From an uncultured Bacteroides sp. (GTDB taxonomy: Bacteria > Bacteroidota > Bacteroidia > Bacteroidales > Bacteroidaceae): 64,000 nucleotides of DNA. Location of the stretch: contig CALUOO010000011.1 of assembly GCA_944322345.1 (NCBI GenBank), positions 62,001 to 126,000 of the forward strand, read 5' to 3'. The notes under the pieces are model-generated. The model ran no database searches. It was not told the DNA's origin and saw only the letters and a program-made list of their open reading frames with translations. Each line of letters starts with the position of its first letter. The first letter of the stretch is position 1. Shown here piece by piece: positions 9,194 through 16,786 of the stretch. A program made the position numbers and the translations under genes.

Positions 9194-10396
9194 ATGAAAA
9201 TTTTAGTACTGAACTGCGGAAGTTCATCTATTAAATATAAATTGTTCGATATGACCAACAAGCAGGTAATTGCACAGGGGGGTATCGAAAAAATAGGCTT
9301 GAAGGGTTCTTTCCTGAAACTGACATTGCCTAATGGTGAGAAGAAGATTCTGGAAAAAGATATTCCGGAACATACTGTTGGTGTAGAATTCATTCTGAAT
9401 ACACTGACTCATCCTGAATACGGAGCAATCAAAGCTTTGACAGAGATTAATGCAGTCGGTCACCGTATGGTGCATGGAGGAGAACGTTTCAGTGAGTCAG
9501 TTTTACTGACAAAAGAGGTTTTAGATGCATTTGTTGCTTGCAACGATCTGGCTCCTTTACACAATCCTGCCAATCTGAAAGGTGTCAATGCTGTTTCTGC
9601 CATTTTGCCTGATGTTCCTCAGGTAGGTGTGTTCGACACAGCTTTCCATCAGACAATGCCGGACTACGCTTATATGTATGCTATTCCGTATGAGTTGTAT
9701 GAGAAGTATGGCGTACGTCGCTATGGCTTTCACGGAACATCTCACCGCTACGTTTCCAAGCGTGTATGTGAATTCCTTGGTGTAAAACCGGAAGGATTGA
9801 GAATCATTACTTGCCATATAGGCAACGGTGGCTCTATTTCTGCTATCAAGGATGGCAAGTGTATGGATACAACGATGGGATTGACTCCGTTGGAAGGATT
9901 GATGATGGGAACCCGAAGTGGAGATATTGATGCAGGTGCAGTGACCTTTATCATGGATAAAGAGGGGCTGAATACAACAGGAGTCTCAAACCTGTTGAAC
10001 AAGAAGAGTGGCGTGTTGGGTGTATCAGGTGTTTCAAGTGATATGCGTGAACTAGATGCTGCTTGCAAGGCGGGAAATCCGAAAGCTATTCTTGCTGAAA
10101 AGATGTATTACTATCGTATCAAGAAATACATTGGTGCATATATCGCTGCGTTAGGAGGTGTAGACATCATTCTGTTTACCGGTGGTGTAGGTGAAAACCA
10201 GTCACAGTGCCGTCGTGAAGTCTGTGCCAACATGGAGTTCATGGGTATCAAGATTGATCAGGAAGTGAACGAACGTATACATGGCGAAGAGGCTGTGATT
10301 TCTACTCCCGACTCAAAGGTAAAGGTGGTGGTTATCCCAACTGATGAGGAATTATTGATTGCTTCCGATACGGTGGATATTCTGAATAGAAAATAA
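9194..10396 (+). CDS. ackA: Acetate kinase
   Basis: This is a full-length 400-residue acetate kinase, which forms acetate and ATP from acetyl phosphate and ADP. Recognisable motifs are VLNCGSSSIKYKL at the N terminus (phosphate 1), RYGFHGTSHRYV, HIGNGGSISAI and LFTGGVGENQ. It is cotranscribed with pta and ends at a strong terminator. Acetate is a main fermentation product of Bacteroides, and this pair is its source. Confidence 0.96.
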   Translation: MKILVLNCGSSSIKYKLFDMTNKQVIAQGGIEKIGLKGSFLKLTLPNGEKKILEKDIPEHTVGVEFILNTLTHPEYGAIKALTEINAVGHRMVHGGERFSESVLLTKEVLDAFVACNDLAPLHNPANLKGVNAVSAILPDVPQVGVFDTAFHQTMPDYAYMYAIPYELYEKYGVRRYGFHGTSHRYVSKRVCEFLGVKPEGLRIITCHIGNGGSISAIKDGKCMDTTMGLTPLEGLMMGTRSGDIDAGAVTFIMDKEGLNTTGVSNLLNKKSGVLGVSGVSSDMRELDAACKAGNPKAILAEKMYYYRIKKYIGAYIAALGGVDIILFTGGVGENQSQCRREVCANMEFMGIKIDQEVNERIHGEEAVISTPDSKVKVVVIPTDEELLIASDTVDILNRK

Positions 10397-10410
10397 TATT
10401 TTTTGTGGAA

Positions 10411-10465
10411 AAGACTGTCTGTTGTCCCAACCGAGATTGTAAGGATGACAGGCAGTCTTTTTTTA
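10411..10465 (+). terminator. Terminator of pta-ackA
   Basis: AAGACTGTCTGTTGTCC pairs with GGATGACAGGCAGTCTT across a loop and is followed by a T-run. Confidence 0.8.
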
Positions 10466-10567
10466 GCTTTCAACTTACCGGGATCTTAAGCTGAAGGGTC
10501 GCAGTTTATAGGTCCATTCTGATTCAACACTCAATAACCGAATACTTATCCGTCAAAAACAACCCTT

Positions 10568-11557
10568 ATGCGCTATTCTATCATTATACCGGTATTCAAT
10601 CGTCCCGACGAGGTGGATGAACTGCTTCAGAGTCTTACAGAACAGCAGTTTCGTGACTTTGAGGTGGTGATTGTGGAGGATGGTTCGTCTATTCCCTGTA
10701 AGAAAGTAGTGGAAAAGTATTCCGACCGGCTACATGTCAGTTATTATGTCAAGCCTAATTCCGGCCCGGGACAAACCCGTAACTATGGAGCGGAACGCAG
10801 TCAGGGAGAGTATCTCATCATCTTAGATTCGGATGTGATTCTGCCAGCTACCTATCTGAACGCAGTAGAAGATGAGCTTCAGCGAATGCCGGCAGACGCT
10901 TTTGGAGGTCCAGACCGTGCACATTCGTCATTTACGGATATACAGAAAGCCATCAATTATTCAATGACCTCTTTTTTTACCACCGGAGGTATCCGTGGAG
11001 GAAAGAAAAAGATGGATAAGTTCTATCCCCGCAGTTTCAATATGGGAGTCCGCCGGGAGGTATATGAGGCGTTGGGAGGATTTTCGGCAATGAGGTTTGG
11101 CGAGGATATTGATTTCAGTATCCGTATTTTTAAAGGAGGTTATTCGTGCAGACTTTTTCCTGAGGCATGGGTATTTCATAAACGGAGGACGGACTTAAAG
11201 AAGTTTTTCAAGCAGGTATATAATTCTGGTATTGCCCGCATCAATCTTTATAAGAAATATCCGGATTCCTTGAAAATCGTCCATCTGTTGCCTGCAGCGT
11301 TTACACTGGGAGTGATATTGCTGCTGTTGGGAGCTTTTTTCTGCCTGTTCAGCCTGTTGCCTCTGCTACTGTATGCTGCTTTGGTGGGCATTGATTCTGC
11401 ATTGCAGAACAAGAGTTTGAAGATCGGTCTGTATTCCATAGCTGCTTCTTTTATTCAGTTGATTGGTTATGGCATGGGATTTTGGGTGGCATGGTGGAGA
11501 CGTTGTGTGCTTGGGAAAAATGAATTTGAGGCATTTAGACGAAACTTCTATAAATGA
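10568..11557 (+). CDS. Glycosyltransferase family 2 with C-terminal membrane helices
   Basis: The 329-residue product opens with a GT-A nucleotide-sugar fold (SIIIPVFNRPDEVDELL, VIVEDGSS, the metal-binding DSDV at about 93-96, and GEDIDFSIRI as the acceptor-side acidic motif). The last 100 residues carry two to three hydrophobic helices (LLPAAFTLGVILLLLGAFF and following), so it should sit on the inner membrane. The sugar donor and acceptor are unknown, with envelope polysaccharide or glycolipid synthesis as the usual roles. It stands alone between ackA and radC. Confidence 0.85.
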   Translation: MRYSIIIPVFNRPDEVDELLQSLTEQQFRDFEVVIVEDGSSIPCKKVVEKYSDRLHVSYYVKPNSGPGQTRNYGAERSQGEYLIILDSDVILPATYLNAVEDELQRMPADAFGGPDRAHSSFTDIQKAINYSMTSFFTTGGIRGGKKKMDKFYPRSFNMGVRREVYEALGGFSAMRFGEDIDFSIRIFKGGYSCRLFPEAWVFHKRRTDLKKFFKQVYNSGIARINLYKKYPDSLKIVHLLPAAFTLGVILLLLGAFFCLFSLLPLLLYAALVGIDSALQNKSLKIGLYSIAASFIQLIGYGMGFWVAWWRRCVLGKNEFEAFRRNFYK

Positions 11558-11664
11558 GTGATAAGTGATGAGCCTTGAGTCTTGCTTGTCTGTGGCCTGT
11601 AGTTCATCACTTGTTATTGCTCGCAATCTGTAATTAAGAAACTTATCACTTAAAACTTTACTCC

Positions 11665-12363
11665 ATGGAAACAAAACATACTAAACTTTCTATCAATCAA
11701 TGGGCGTTGGAAGATCGCCCGCGTGAGAAAATGATGGAAAAAGGAGCCTCTGCATTGAGCGATGCCGAACTGCTTGCTATCCTGATAGGGTCGGGAACAA
11801 AGGAAGAGAGTGCTGTGGAACTGATGCGGCGGATTATGCTTGCCTGTGACAACAATCTGAATACACTTGCCAAATGGGGAGTAGAAGACTACTCGAAATT
11901 CAAGGGAATGGGAGTGGCCAAAAGTGTCACCGTGATGGCTGCCTTGGAACTGGGTAAACGGCGGAAGTTGCAAAGTGTGCAGGAACGTGCGCAGATTTCT
12001 TGCTCAATGGACATTTACCGGATTTTCCAGCCTTTGATGTGCGACCTCCCTGCCGAGGAATTTTGGGTACTGCTGCTCAATCAGGCTATGAAAGTGATAG
12101 ACCGGGTACGTATCAGCACTGGGGGAATCGATGGAACGTATGCTGATGTCCGTACTATTTTGCGGGAGGCTCTTTTGCAACGGGCGACACAGATTGCCGT
12201 CGTTCATAATCATCCGTCGGGAAACACACAGCCCAGTCAGGCAGACCGTACGCTGACCGATCATATCCGGAAGGCTGGTGATACGATGAATATCCGTCTG
12301 ATTGATCATGTAATCGTCTGTGAAGAAGATTATTACAGCTTTGCCGACGAGGGGCTGCTCTAA
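11665..12363 (+). CDS. radC: RadC-like JAB domain protein
   Basis: This is the 232-residue chromosomal RadC type: an N-terminal helix-hairpin-helix-like region (residues about 1-100) and a C-terminal JAB/MPN domain with the zinc motif VVHNHPSGNTQPSQAD. Despite the name, its role in DNA repair is not settled. An inverted repeat (AAGTGATGA at 11563-11571 and TCATCACTT at 11604-11612) lies in the leader between the glycosyltransferase gene and this one. A 22-nt repeat array follows the gene. Confidence 0.92.
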   Translation: METKHTKLSINQWALEDRPREKMMEKGASALSDAELLAILIGSGTKEESAVELMRRIMLACDNNLNTLAKWGVEDYSKFKGMGVAKSVTVMAALELGKRRKLQSVQERAQISCSMDIYRIFQPLMCDLPAEEFWVLLLNQAMKVIDRVRISTGGIDGTYADVRTILREALLQRATQIAVVHNHPSGNTQPSQADRTLTDHIRKAGDTMNIRLIDHVIVCEEDYYSFADEGLL

Positions 12364-12420
12364 TTGCCGGAGCTGTTGTTTTACCTCTTTTTTTCTTCTA
12401 TATATATCCCGTTTGTCAGC

Positions 12421-12499
12421 AAAGGTTAGCCAATGTGTTGGGTAACCTTTCCCAACGTGTCAACTAACCTTTCCCAACGCGATAGCTAACCTTTCCCAA
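12421..12499. repeat. 22-nt tandem repeat array, locus A (first unit inverted)
   Basis: The core TAACCTTT starts at 12443, 12465 and 12487, exactly 22 bases apart. One more step back (12421) the same 8-mer occurs as its reverse complement, AAAGGTTA, giving a possible hairpin. Each core is followed by CCCAA. The same unit in the opposite orientation forms a four-copy array at 47795-47882. It lies between radC and the decayed DUF59 gene, with no T-run, so it is not a standard terminator. Confidence 0.85.
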
Positions 12500-12620
12500 T
12501 AACCGGCTTCCTGATGCCTTTTGAAAAGGGGGGATGGAGCGTGAAAATCATTCAGCTTTGTCCAGCAGAATCCGGTTGGTAGTTTTTCTCACTTTGTGTC
12601 CGAATGTGAAATTTCTCATT

Positions 12621-12628
12621 TATCTTTG
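12621..12628 (+). promoter_or_regulatory. -7 box, first copy
   Basis: TATCTTTG matches TAnnTTTG and is conserved with the box at 14007-14014 in the second copy. It should still drive the first lipoprotein gene. Confidence 0.6.
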
Positions 12629-12770
12629 TGGCGTTATCAAAGCAGATGTATTATATAAGATAGATGTGCCGGACAATTTCGGTGTGTCTGTTGTCCATCA
12701 GATGTCCGAATCGGGATGGAACAAGGATATGATGAACAGCGAAGCAAAGTTGGTATTGGAATTTTTGTAA
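12629..12770 (+). pseudogene. Remnant of DUF59 (MIP18-like) gene
   Basis: Compared with the intact gene at 14039-14350, the start (ATG GGC AAG...) and most of the middle are missing. What remains reads YKIDVPDNFGVSV and then GWNKDMMNSEAKLVLEFL, matching YKIDVSDSFDVSI and EWDKDMMSEEAKLELGFL of the intact copy. The lost part includes the conserved DPEIPVNVYDLGL segment and the PNC cysteine region, so no functional protein is expected. An open frame from 12534 covers it but has no homologous N terminus. Confidence 0.85.
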
Positions 12771-12788
12771 TTAATTTTATTGAATAAC

Positions 12789-13931
12789 ATGAGAAAAAGT
12801 TTGATTTTACTTGTTGCTCCGTTGCTGCTGGGAGCATGCGGACAGAACAACCAATCGGCTGTCAGCGGTCAGCTGGAAGGAGTTGAGAGTGATACACTAT
12901 TGGTTATGTCTAACCCAATAGGCAATCGTGATGCACGTAAACAGGAAATAGTGGCCATGAAACAGGGCAAGTTTGAACTGGCAGGCAATGACAGTGTGGC
13001 AATGCAATATACTCTGTTTGCAAAACCTTCGTCAAAGTCAAATAAGGATGGGAACATAGGAGCATTTGCCATGCAGCCTATTCAGCTGATTGTATTGCCC
13101 GGACAACCTGTTCGTGTGACGGGAAGTTTTGATAGGTATCAAATCAAAGGTGGAGAGTTCTATGAAGATCTGAATAAGATTAACGAAACAGTGAAAACGT
13201 ATGCTGATAAACTGGACTCGCTGAATAAATACTGCATGGGATTGGCTCAGCAGAAAGTTCCGGAAGACTCCATCCGTAGAGCATTTGAACCGGCTGTGCA
13301 GTTGGCATTGAATATCGCTGCTGCCAAGAGTGAATATATCAAGGAGCATCCGGAGAGTGAACTGGCTGCTTATTTGGCTTCTCAATTGCCCGAAAATGAA
13401 TTGCAGAAGGTGTTGCCTTTGTTGAAGGGTAAAGCAGAAAAATGCCAGTTGGCTCCTCTTTATAAAGAAAGAATTGAGGCAATGGAACTGAAAAAGACAC
13501 GTGAAGAAAAGCACAAGAATCTTTTGGGACAAGACGCTCCTGCTTTCACACTGAAAGATCTGGAAGGAAAAGACTTCAGCCTTGCTTCGCTGAAAGGTAA
13601 ATATGTGTTACTGGATTTCTGGGGAAGCTGGTGTGGATGGTGCATCAAAGGCATGCCCGATCTGAAGAAAGTCTACGAGAAGTATAAAACAAAATTGGAG
13701 ATAGTCGGTATCGACTGTGGTGATACTGAAGAGAAATGGAAACAGGCAGTAGAAGAGCATCAGCTTCCTTGGATCAATGTACGTAATGCGGGGGATCCAG
13801 ACGTCACAGCCATGTATGCAGTAAGTGGCTATCCGACTAAAGTACTGATTGATTCGGAAGGAAAAATCCTAAAAATTATTGTTGGTGAGAAGTCTGAGTT
13901 CTATACCTACTTGGATGATCTGTTGAAATAA
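12789..13931 (+). CDS. TlpA/ResA-like thioredoxin lipoprotein, copy 1
   Basis: This is a 380-residue lipoprotein (lipobox LLLGAC) exposed to the periplasm. Residues about 25-130 form a DUF4369-like beta domain, 140-240 are mainly helical, and 250-380 are a TlpA-type thioredoxin domain with the redox pair in FWGSWCGWC (Cys282/Cys285). Such proteins reduce or isomerise disulfides of periplasmic partners. The ATG at 12789 is chosen over an upstream in-frame TTG because the signal peptide MRKSLILLVAPLLLGAC starts there. It is a tandem paralogue of the next lipoprotein. The linker before the thioredoxin domain is the most divergent part. Confidence 0.88.
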   Translation: MRKSLILLVAPLLLGACGQNNQSAVSGQLEGVESDTLLVMSNPIGNRDARKQEIVAMKQGKFELAGNDSVAMQYTLFAKPSSKSNKDGNIGAFAMQPIQLIVLPGQPVRVTGSFDRYQIKGGEFYEDLNKINETVKTYADKLDSLNKYCMGLAQQKVPEDSIRRAFEPAVQLALNIAAAKSEYIKEHPESELAAYLASQLPENELQKVLPLLKGKAEKCQLAPLYKERIEAMELKKTREEKHKNLLGQDAPAFTLKDLEGKDFSLASLKGKYVLLDFWGSWCGWCIKGMPDLKKVYEKYKTKLEIVGIDCGDTEEKWKQAVEEHQLPWINVRNAGDPDVTAMYAVSGYPTKVLIDSEGKILKIIVGEKSEFYTYLDDLLK

Positions 13932-14006
13932 CCGGTGGAGGTTCGTTTTGCAGGGTCTGGCAGGCAGTTTTTTCCTGCTTTGTGTCCGAATGTGGAATTT
14001 CTCGTT

Positions 14007-14014
14007 TATCTTTG
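14007..14014 (+). promoter_or_regulatory. -7 box, second copy
   Basis: TATCTTTG matches TAnnTTTG, 25 bases before the DUF59 ATG. This places the transcript start downstream of a longer GTG-initiated frame (13982) and supports the ATG at 14039. Confidence 0.65.
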
Positions 14015-14038
14015 TGGCGTTATCAATGCAGATGTATT

Positions 14039-14350
14039 ATGGGCAAGTTTGAAATAGAAGAGAAAATAGTGGCTATGCTGAAGACTGTATACGACCCGGA
14101 GATTCCTGTCAACGTATACGATCTTGGATTGATTTATAAGATAGACGTGTCGGACAGTTTCGATGTTTCCATTGACATGACTTTGACTGCTCCCAATTGT
14201 CCGGCCGCCGATTTTATCATGGAAGATATCCGTCAGAAGATAGAATCGGTAGAGGGCGTAAGCTCTGCAACCATCAATCTGGTGTTCGAGCCAGAGTGGG
14301 ATAAGGATATGATGAGCGAGGAAGCAAAGTTGGAATTGGGATTTTTGTAA
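14039..14350 (+). CDS. DUF59/MIP18 family metal-sulfur cluster assembly protein
   Basis: This is a 103-residue cytoplasmic protein of the SufT/PaaD/MIP18 group, implicated in Fe-S cluster maturation. The conserved KTVYDPEIPVNVYDLGLIY segment and the TAPNCPAAD cysteine motif are present, followed by the usual VEPEW-like end (FEPEWDKDMM). The start is the ATG after the TATCTTTG promoter box. The next gene, a thioredoxin lipoprotein, begins 18 bases after the stop, so they should be cotranscribed. A truncated copy lies 1.4 kb upstream. Confidence 0.9.
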   Translation: MGKFEIEEKIVAMLKTVYDPEIPVNVYDLGLIYKIDVSDSFDVSIDMTLTAPNCPAADFIMEDIRQKIESVEGVSSATINLVFEPEWDKDMMSEEAKLELGFL

Positions 14351-14368
14351 TTAATTTTATTGAATAAC

Positions 14369-15514
14369 ATGAGAAAAAGTTTGATTTTACTTGCTGCTCC
14401 GTTGTTGCTTGGGGCATGCGGGCAGAGCAACCAATCGGCTGTCAGCGGTCAGTTGGAAGGAGTTGAAAGTGATACACTATTGGTTATGTCTTGCCCAATA
14501 GGCAATCGTGATGCACGTACACAGGATACAGTGCCTATGAAGCAGGGCAAATTTGAATTGGCAGGCAATGACAGTGTGGCAATGCAATATTTTCTGTTTG
14601 CAAAGCCTTCGTCAAAACCAAATAAGGATGGAAGCATTGCAGCATTTTCCATGCAGCCTATTCAGCTGATTGTACTGCCCGGACAACCTGTTCGCGTGAC
14701 GGGAAGTTTTGATAGTTATCAAATTAAGGGTGGCGAGTTCTATGAAGGTCTGAATAAGATTAACGAAGCTGTGAAGCCGTATGCTGATAAGCTGGATTCG
14801 CTGAATAAATACTGCATGGGATTGGCCCAGCAGAAAGTTCCGGAAGATTCTATCCGTAAAGCATTTGAACCTGCTAAACAGCTGGCATTGGATATCGCAG
14901 CTGTCAAGAGTGAATATATCCAGAAGCATCCGGAGAGTGAACTGGCTGCTTATTTGGCTTCTCAATTGCCGGGAGATGAATTGATGAAGGTATTGCCTGT
15001 GTTGAAGGGTAAAGCAGAAAAATGCCAGTTGGCTTCTCTTTATCAAGGAAAAGTAAAAGCAATAGAACAACAGAAAGCCCGCGAAGCTGCGGCAGAAAAC
15101 ATTCAGCCAGGCAAGGAAGCCCCTGCCTTTACACTGAAAGATCTGGAAGGAAAAGACTTCAGCCTCGCTTCGCTGAAAGGCAAATATGTTGTGCTCGATT
15201 TCTGGGGAAGCTGGTGTGGATGGTGTATCAAAGGTATGCCTGACATGAAGAAAGCATACGAGAAATATAAAGCAAAAATGGAAATTGTCGGCGTCGACTG
15301 TGGTGATACCGAAGAGAAATGGAAAAAAGCAGTAGAAGAGCATCAGCTCCCTTGGATCAATGTACGTAATGCGGGGGATCCGGATGTCTCTATCCTGTAT
15401 GCAGTAAGTGGTTATCCGACCAAGATATTGATTGATCCGGAAGGAAAGATACAGAAAGTAATTGTAGGTGAAGATCCTGAGTTCTATACTTATCTGGATG
15501 ATCTGTTGAAATAG
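14369..15514 (+). CDS. TlpA/ResA-like thioredoxin lipoprotein, copy 2
   Basis: The 381-residue paralogue of the lipoprotein at 12789 has the same architecture: lipobox LLLGAC, N-terminal DUF4369-like domain, helical middle, and C-terminal thioredoxin domain with FWGSWCGWC (Cys283/Cys286). It differs from copy 1 by many substitutions and by one added residue ahead of the thioredoxin domain (the segment around KAREAAAENIQPGKEAP). Both copies keep full reading frames and catalytic cysteines, so both are probably active. lpxH starts 3 bases after its stop. Confidence 0.88.
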   Translation: MRKSLILLAAPLLLGACGQSNQSAVSGQLEGVESDTLLVMSCPIGNRDARTQDTVPMKQGKFELAGNDSVAMQYFLFAKPSSKPNKDGSIAAFSMQPIQLIVLPGQPVRVTGSFDSYQIKGGEFYEGLNKINEAVKPYADKLDSLNKYCMGLAQQKVPEDSIRKAFEPAKQLALDIAAVKSEYIQKHPESELAAYLASQLPGDELMKVLPVLKGKAEKCQLASLYQGKVKAIEQQKAREAAAENIQPGKEAPAFTLKDLEGKDFSLASLKGKYVVLDFWGSWCGWCIKGMPDMKKAYEKYKAKMEIVGVDCGDTEEKWKKAVEEHQLPWINVRNAGDPDVSILYAVSGYPTKILIDPEGKIQKVIVGEDPEFYTYLDDLLK

Positions 15515-15517
15515 CCG

Positions 15518-16282
15518 ATGAAGAACGTATATTTCCTATCAGATGCTCATTTGGGTTCGCGTGCCATTCCGCATGGGCGAACCCATGAACGTAGACTCGT
15601 CAATTTTCTGGACAGTATCAAGCATAAGGCTTCTGCCATTTATTTGCTGGGTGACATGTTCGATTTTTGGTATGAGTTCCGCTTGGTAGTCCCTAAAGGA
15701 TACACCCGTTTCCTAGGCAAGCTCTCCGAACTGACCGATATGGGAGTCGAGGTGCATTTCTTTATTGGCAACCATGATATCTGGTGCGGCGACTATTTGA
15801 CTAAAGAGTGTGGAGTGGTGATACACCGTAGACCTCTGACAGTGGAAATATGCGGAAAAGAGTTTTATCTGGCTCATGGAGATGGGCTGGGTGATCCGGA
15901 TAAGAAGTTCAAGATGCTTCGGTGGGTGTTTCATAGTCGGACATTGCAGAAACTATTCTCTGCCATTCATCCCCGTTGGAGCGTAGAGCTTGGGCTTTCA
16001 TGGGCCAAGCATAGTCGTGAGAAACGGGTAGACGGGAAAGATCCGGAGTATTTGGGCGAGAATCAGGAGCATCTGGTTCTGTATACCAAAGAGTATTTGA
16101 AAAGCCATCCGACAATCAACTATTTCATTTATGGGCATCGGCATATAGAACTTGATCTGATGCTGAGTGCAACGTCGCGTGTACTGATTTTGGGCGACTG
16201 GATCAATTACTTTTCGTATGCCGTGTTCGACGGAGAAAATATGTTCTTGGAAGAATACATTGAAGGCGAGACAATAGCCTGA
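15518..16282 (+). CDS. lpxH: UDP-2,3-diacylglucosamine diphosphatase
   Basis: This 254-residue calcineurin-like metallophosphoesterase is predicted to cleave UDP-2,3-diacylglucosamine to lipid X in lipid A synthesis at the inner membrane. The two-metal motifs are in order: DAHLG (9-13), GDMFDFW, GNHD, HGDGLGD and GHRH. It begins 3 bases after the thioredoxin lipoprotein gene, suggesting it belongs to that transcript, and ends at a strong terminator. Confidence 0.87.
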   Translation: MKNVYFLSDAHLGSRAIPHGRTHERRLVNFLDSIKHKASAIYLLGDMFDFWYEFRLVVPKGYTRFLGKLSELTDMGVEVHFFIGNHDIWCGDYLTKECGVVIHRRPLTVEICGKEFYLAHGDGLGDPDKKFKMLRWVFHSRTLQKLFSAIHPRWSVELGLSWAKHSREKRVDGKDPEYLGENQEHLVLYTKEYLKSHPTINYFIYGHRHIELDLMLSATSRVLILGDWINYFSYAVFDGENMFLEEYIEGETIA

Positions 16283-16285
16283 CAT

Positions 16286-16327
16286 AAAAAAGGCTGCTTC
16301 CCATCGGAAAGCAGCCTTTATTTTTTT
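16286..16327. terminator. Bidirectional terminator between lpxH and ferredoxin
   Basis: AAAGGCTGCTT pairs with AAGCAGCCTTT over an 8- to 9-base loop, with a T-run on the plus strand and a T-run on the minus strand (A-run at 16286-16291). It separates convergent genes. Confidence 0.85.
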
Positions 16328-16338
16328 AATAGATTGTA

Positions 16339-16509
16339 TTATTCAGCTGGGTGGATAGCTTCAGACGGACAAACATCTGCGCAAGTTCCACACTCAGTAC
16401 ACATATCAGGATTGATAGAGTAGATATCACCTTCAGAGATAGCTCCTACCGGACACTCGTCGATACAAGTACCGCAAGCAATACAATCGTCACTAATTAC
16501 GTAAGCCAT
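16339..16509 (-). CDS. Small 2[4Fe-4S] ferredoxin
   Basis: A 56-residue protein beginning MAYVISDDCIACG and ending EAIHPAE. Two CxxCxxCxxxCP motifs (CIACGTCIDECP and CTECGTCADVCP) bind two [4Fe-4S] clusters in the classic clostridial-type fold. It would carry electrons for anaerobic enzymes such as pyruvate:ferredoxin oxidoreductase. Codon use is strong, and it has its own promoter box (TAACTTTG) 43 bases upstream and a terminator downstream, suggesting a highly expressed single gene. Confidence 0.95.
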   Translation of the reverse strand: MAYVISDDCIACGTCIDECPVGAISEGDIYSINPDMCTECGTCADVCPSEAIHPAE

Positions 16510-16551
16510 TTTGTTTAAGAATTAAATTATTAGTACTAATTTTGATCGTGG

Positions 16552-16559
16552 CAAAGTTA
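16552..16559 (-). promoter_or_regulatory. -7 box for ferredoxin gene
   Basis: CAAAGTTA on the plus strand reads TAACTTTG on the minus strand, 43 bases before the ATG. No -33 TTTG is evident. Confidence 0.6.
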
Positions 16560-16657
16560 ATTGTTTTCTTAATTACTTGTTCTGCTTCTTAATTAAAATG
16601 GTTTAATTTGTACTTCTTCTAAATAATTTTGAGCTCCGGTTTCTGCTATATTTTTCG

Positions 16658-16665
16658 TATTTTTG
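16658..16665 (+). promoter_or_regulatory. -7 box for metA
   Basis: TATTTTTG matches TAnnTTTG. The resulting leader before the metA ATG would be over 110 bases, AT-rich, and without a riboswitch I can recognise. Confidence 0.5.
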
Positions 16666-16786
16666 CACTCAAATTATTAACATATAAGTGAGTGAGTCTT
16701 TGGATTGGTAGGTCTTTGAGTTGAGATAAAGCAATAACTTACAAACTGATAAACTTGTAAACTTAAACAACTAAATATTTAGTGAT

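Larger units (their letters stand above)
12592..15514 (+). repeat. Tandem duplication of a DUF59-tlpA gene pair
   Basis: The stretch from 12592 to 13931 closely matches 13978 to 15514, including promoter box, leader, the TTTTTGTAATTAATTTTAT spacer and the thioredoxin lipoprotein gene. The offset between copies is 1386 bases at the promoter end and 1580 at the lipoprotein start, so the first copy has lost 194 bases net, all inside the DUF59 gene. This is a local gene duplication followed by decay of one component. Confidence 0.9.

Noticed and set aside
11563-11612. Terminator between glycosyltransferase gene and radC
   Set aside because: An inverted repeat AAGTGATGA/TCATCACTT is present, but the loop is over 30 bases and no T-run follows.
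12421-12499. CRISPR-like array
   Set aside because: Period is only 22 bases with the conserved part taking most of it. There are no 30-base variable spacers and no cas genes in the window.
12534-12770. 78-residue open frame as a real gene
   Set aside because: Its N-terminal half is out of any known family and covers the promoter copy. Only the C-terminal part matches DUF59, so it is part of a decayed duplicate.
13982-14038. GTG start for the DUF59 gene
   Set aside because: It lies upstream of the promoter -7 box, so it cannot be on the transcript. The N terminus would also be unlike the family.
16666-16786. SAM-type riboswitch in the metA leader
   Set aside because: The leader is long, but no conserved SAM riboswitch core or stable stem pattern could be seen. 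It is mostly AT-rich.
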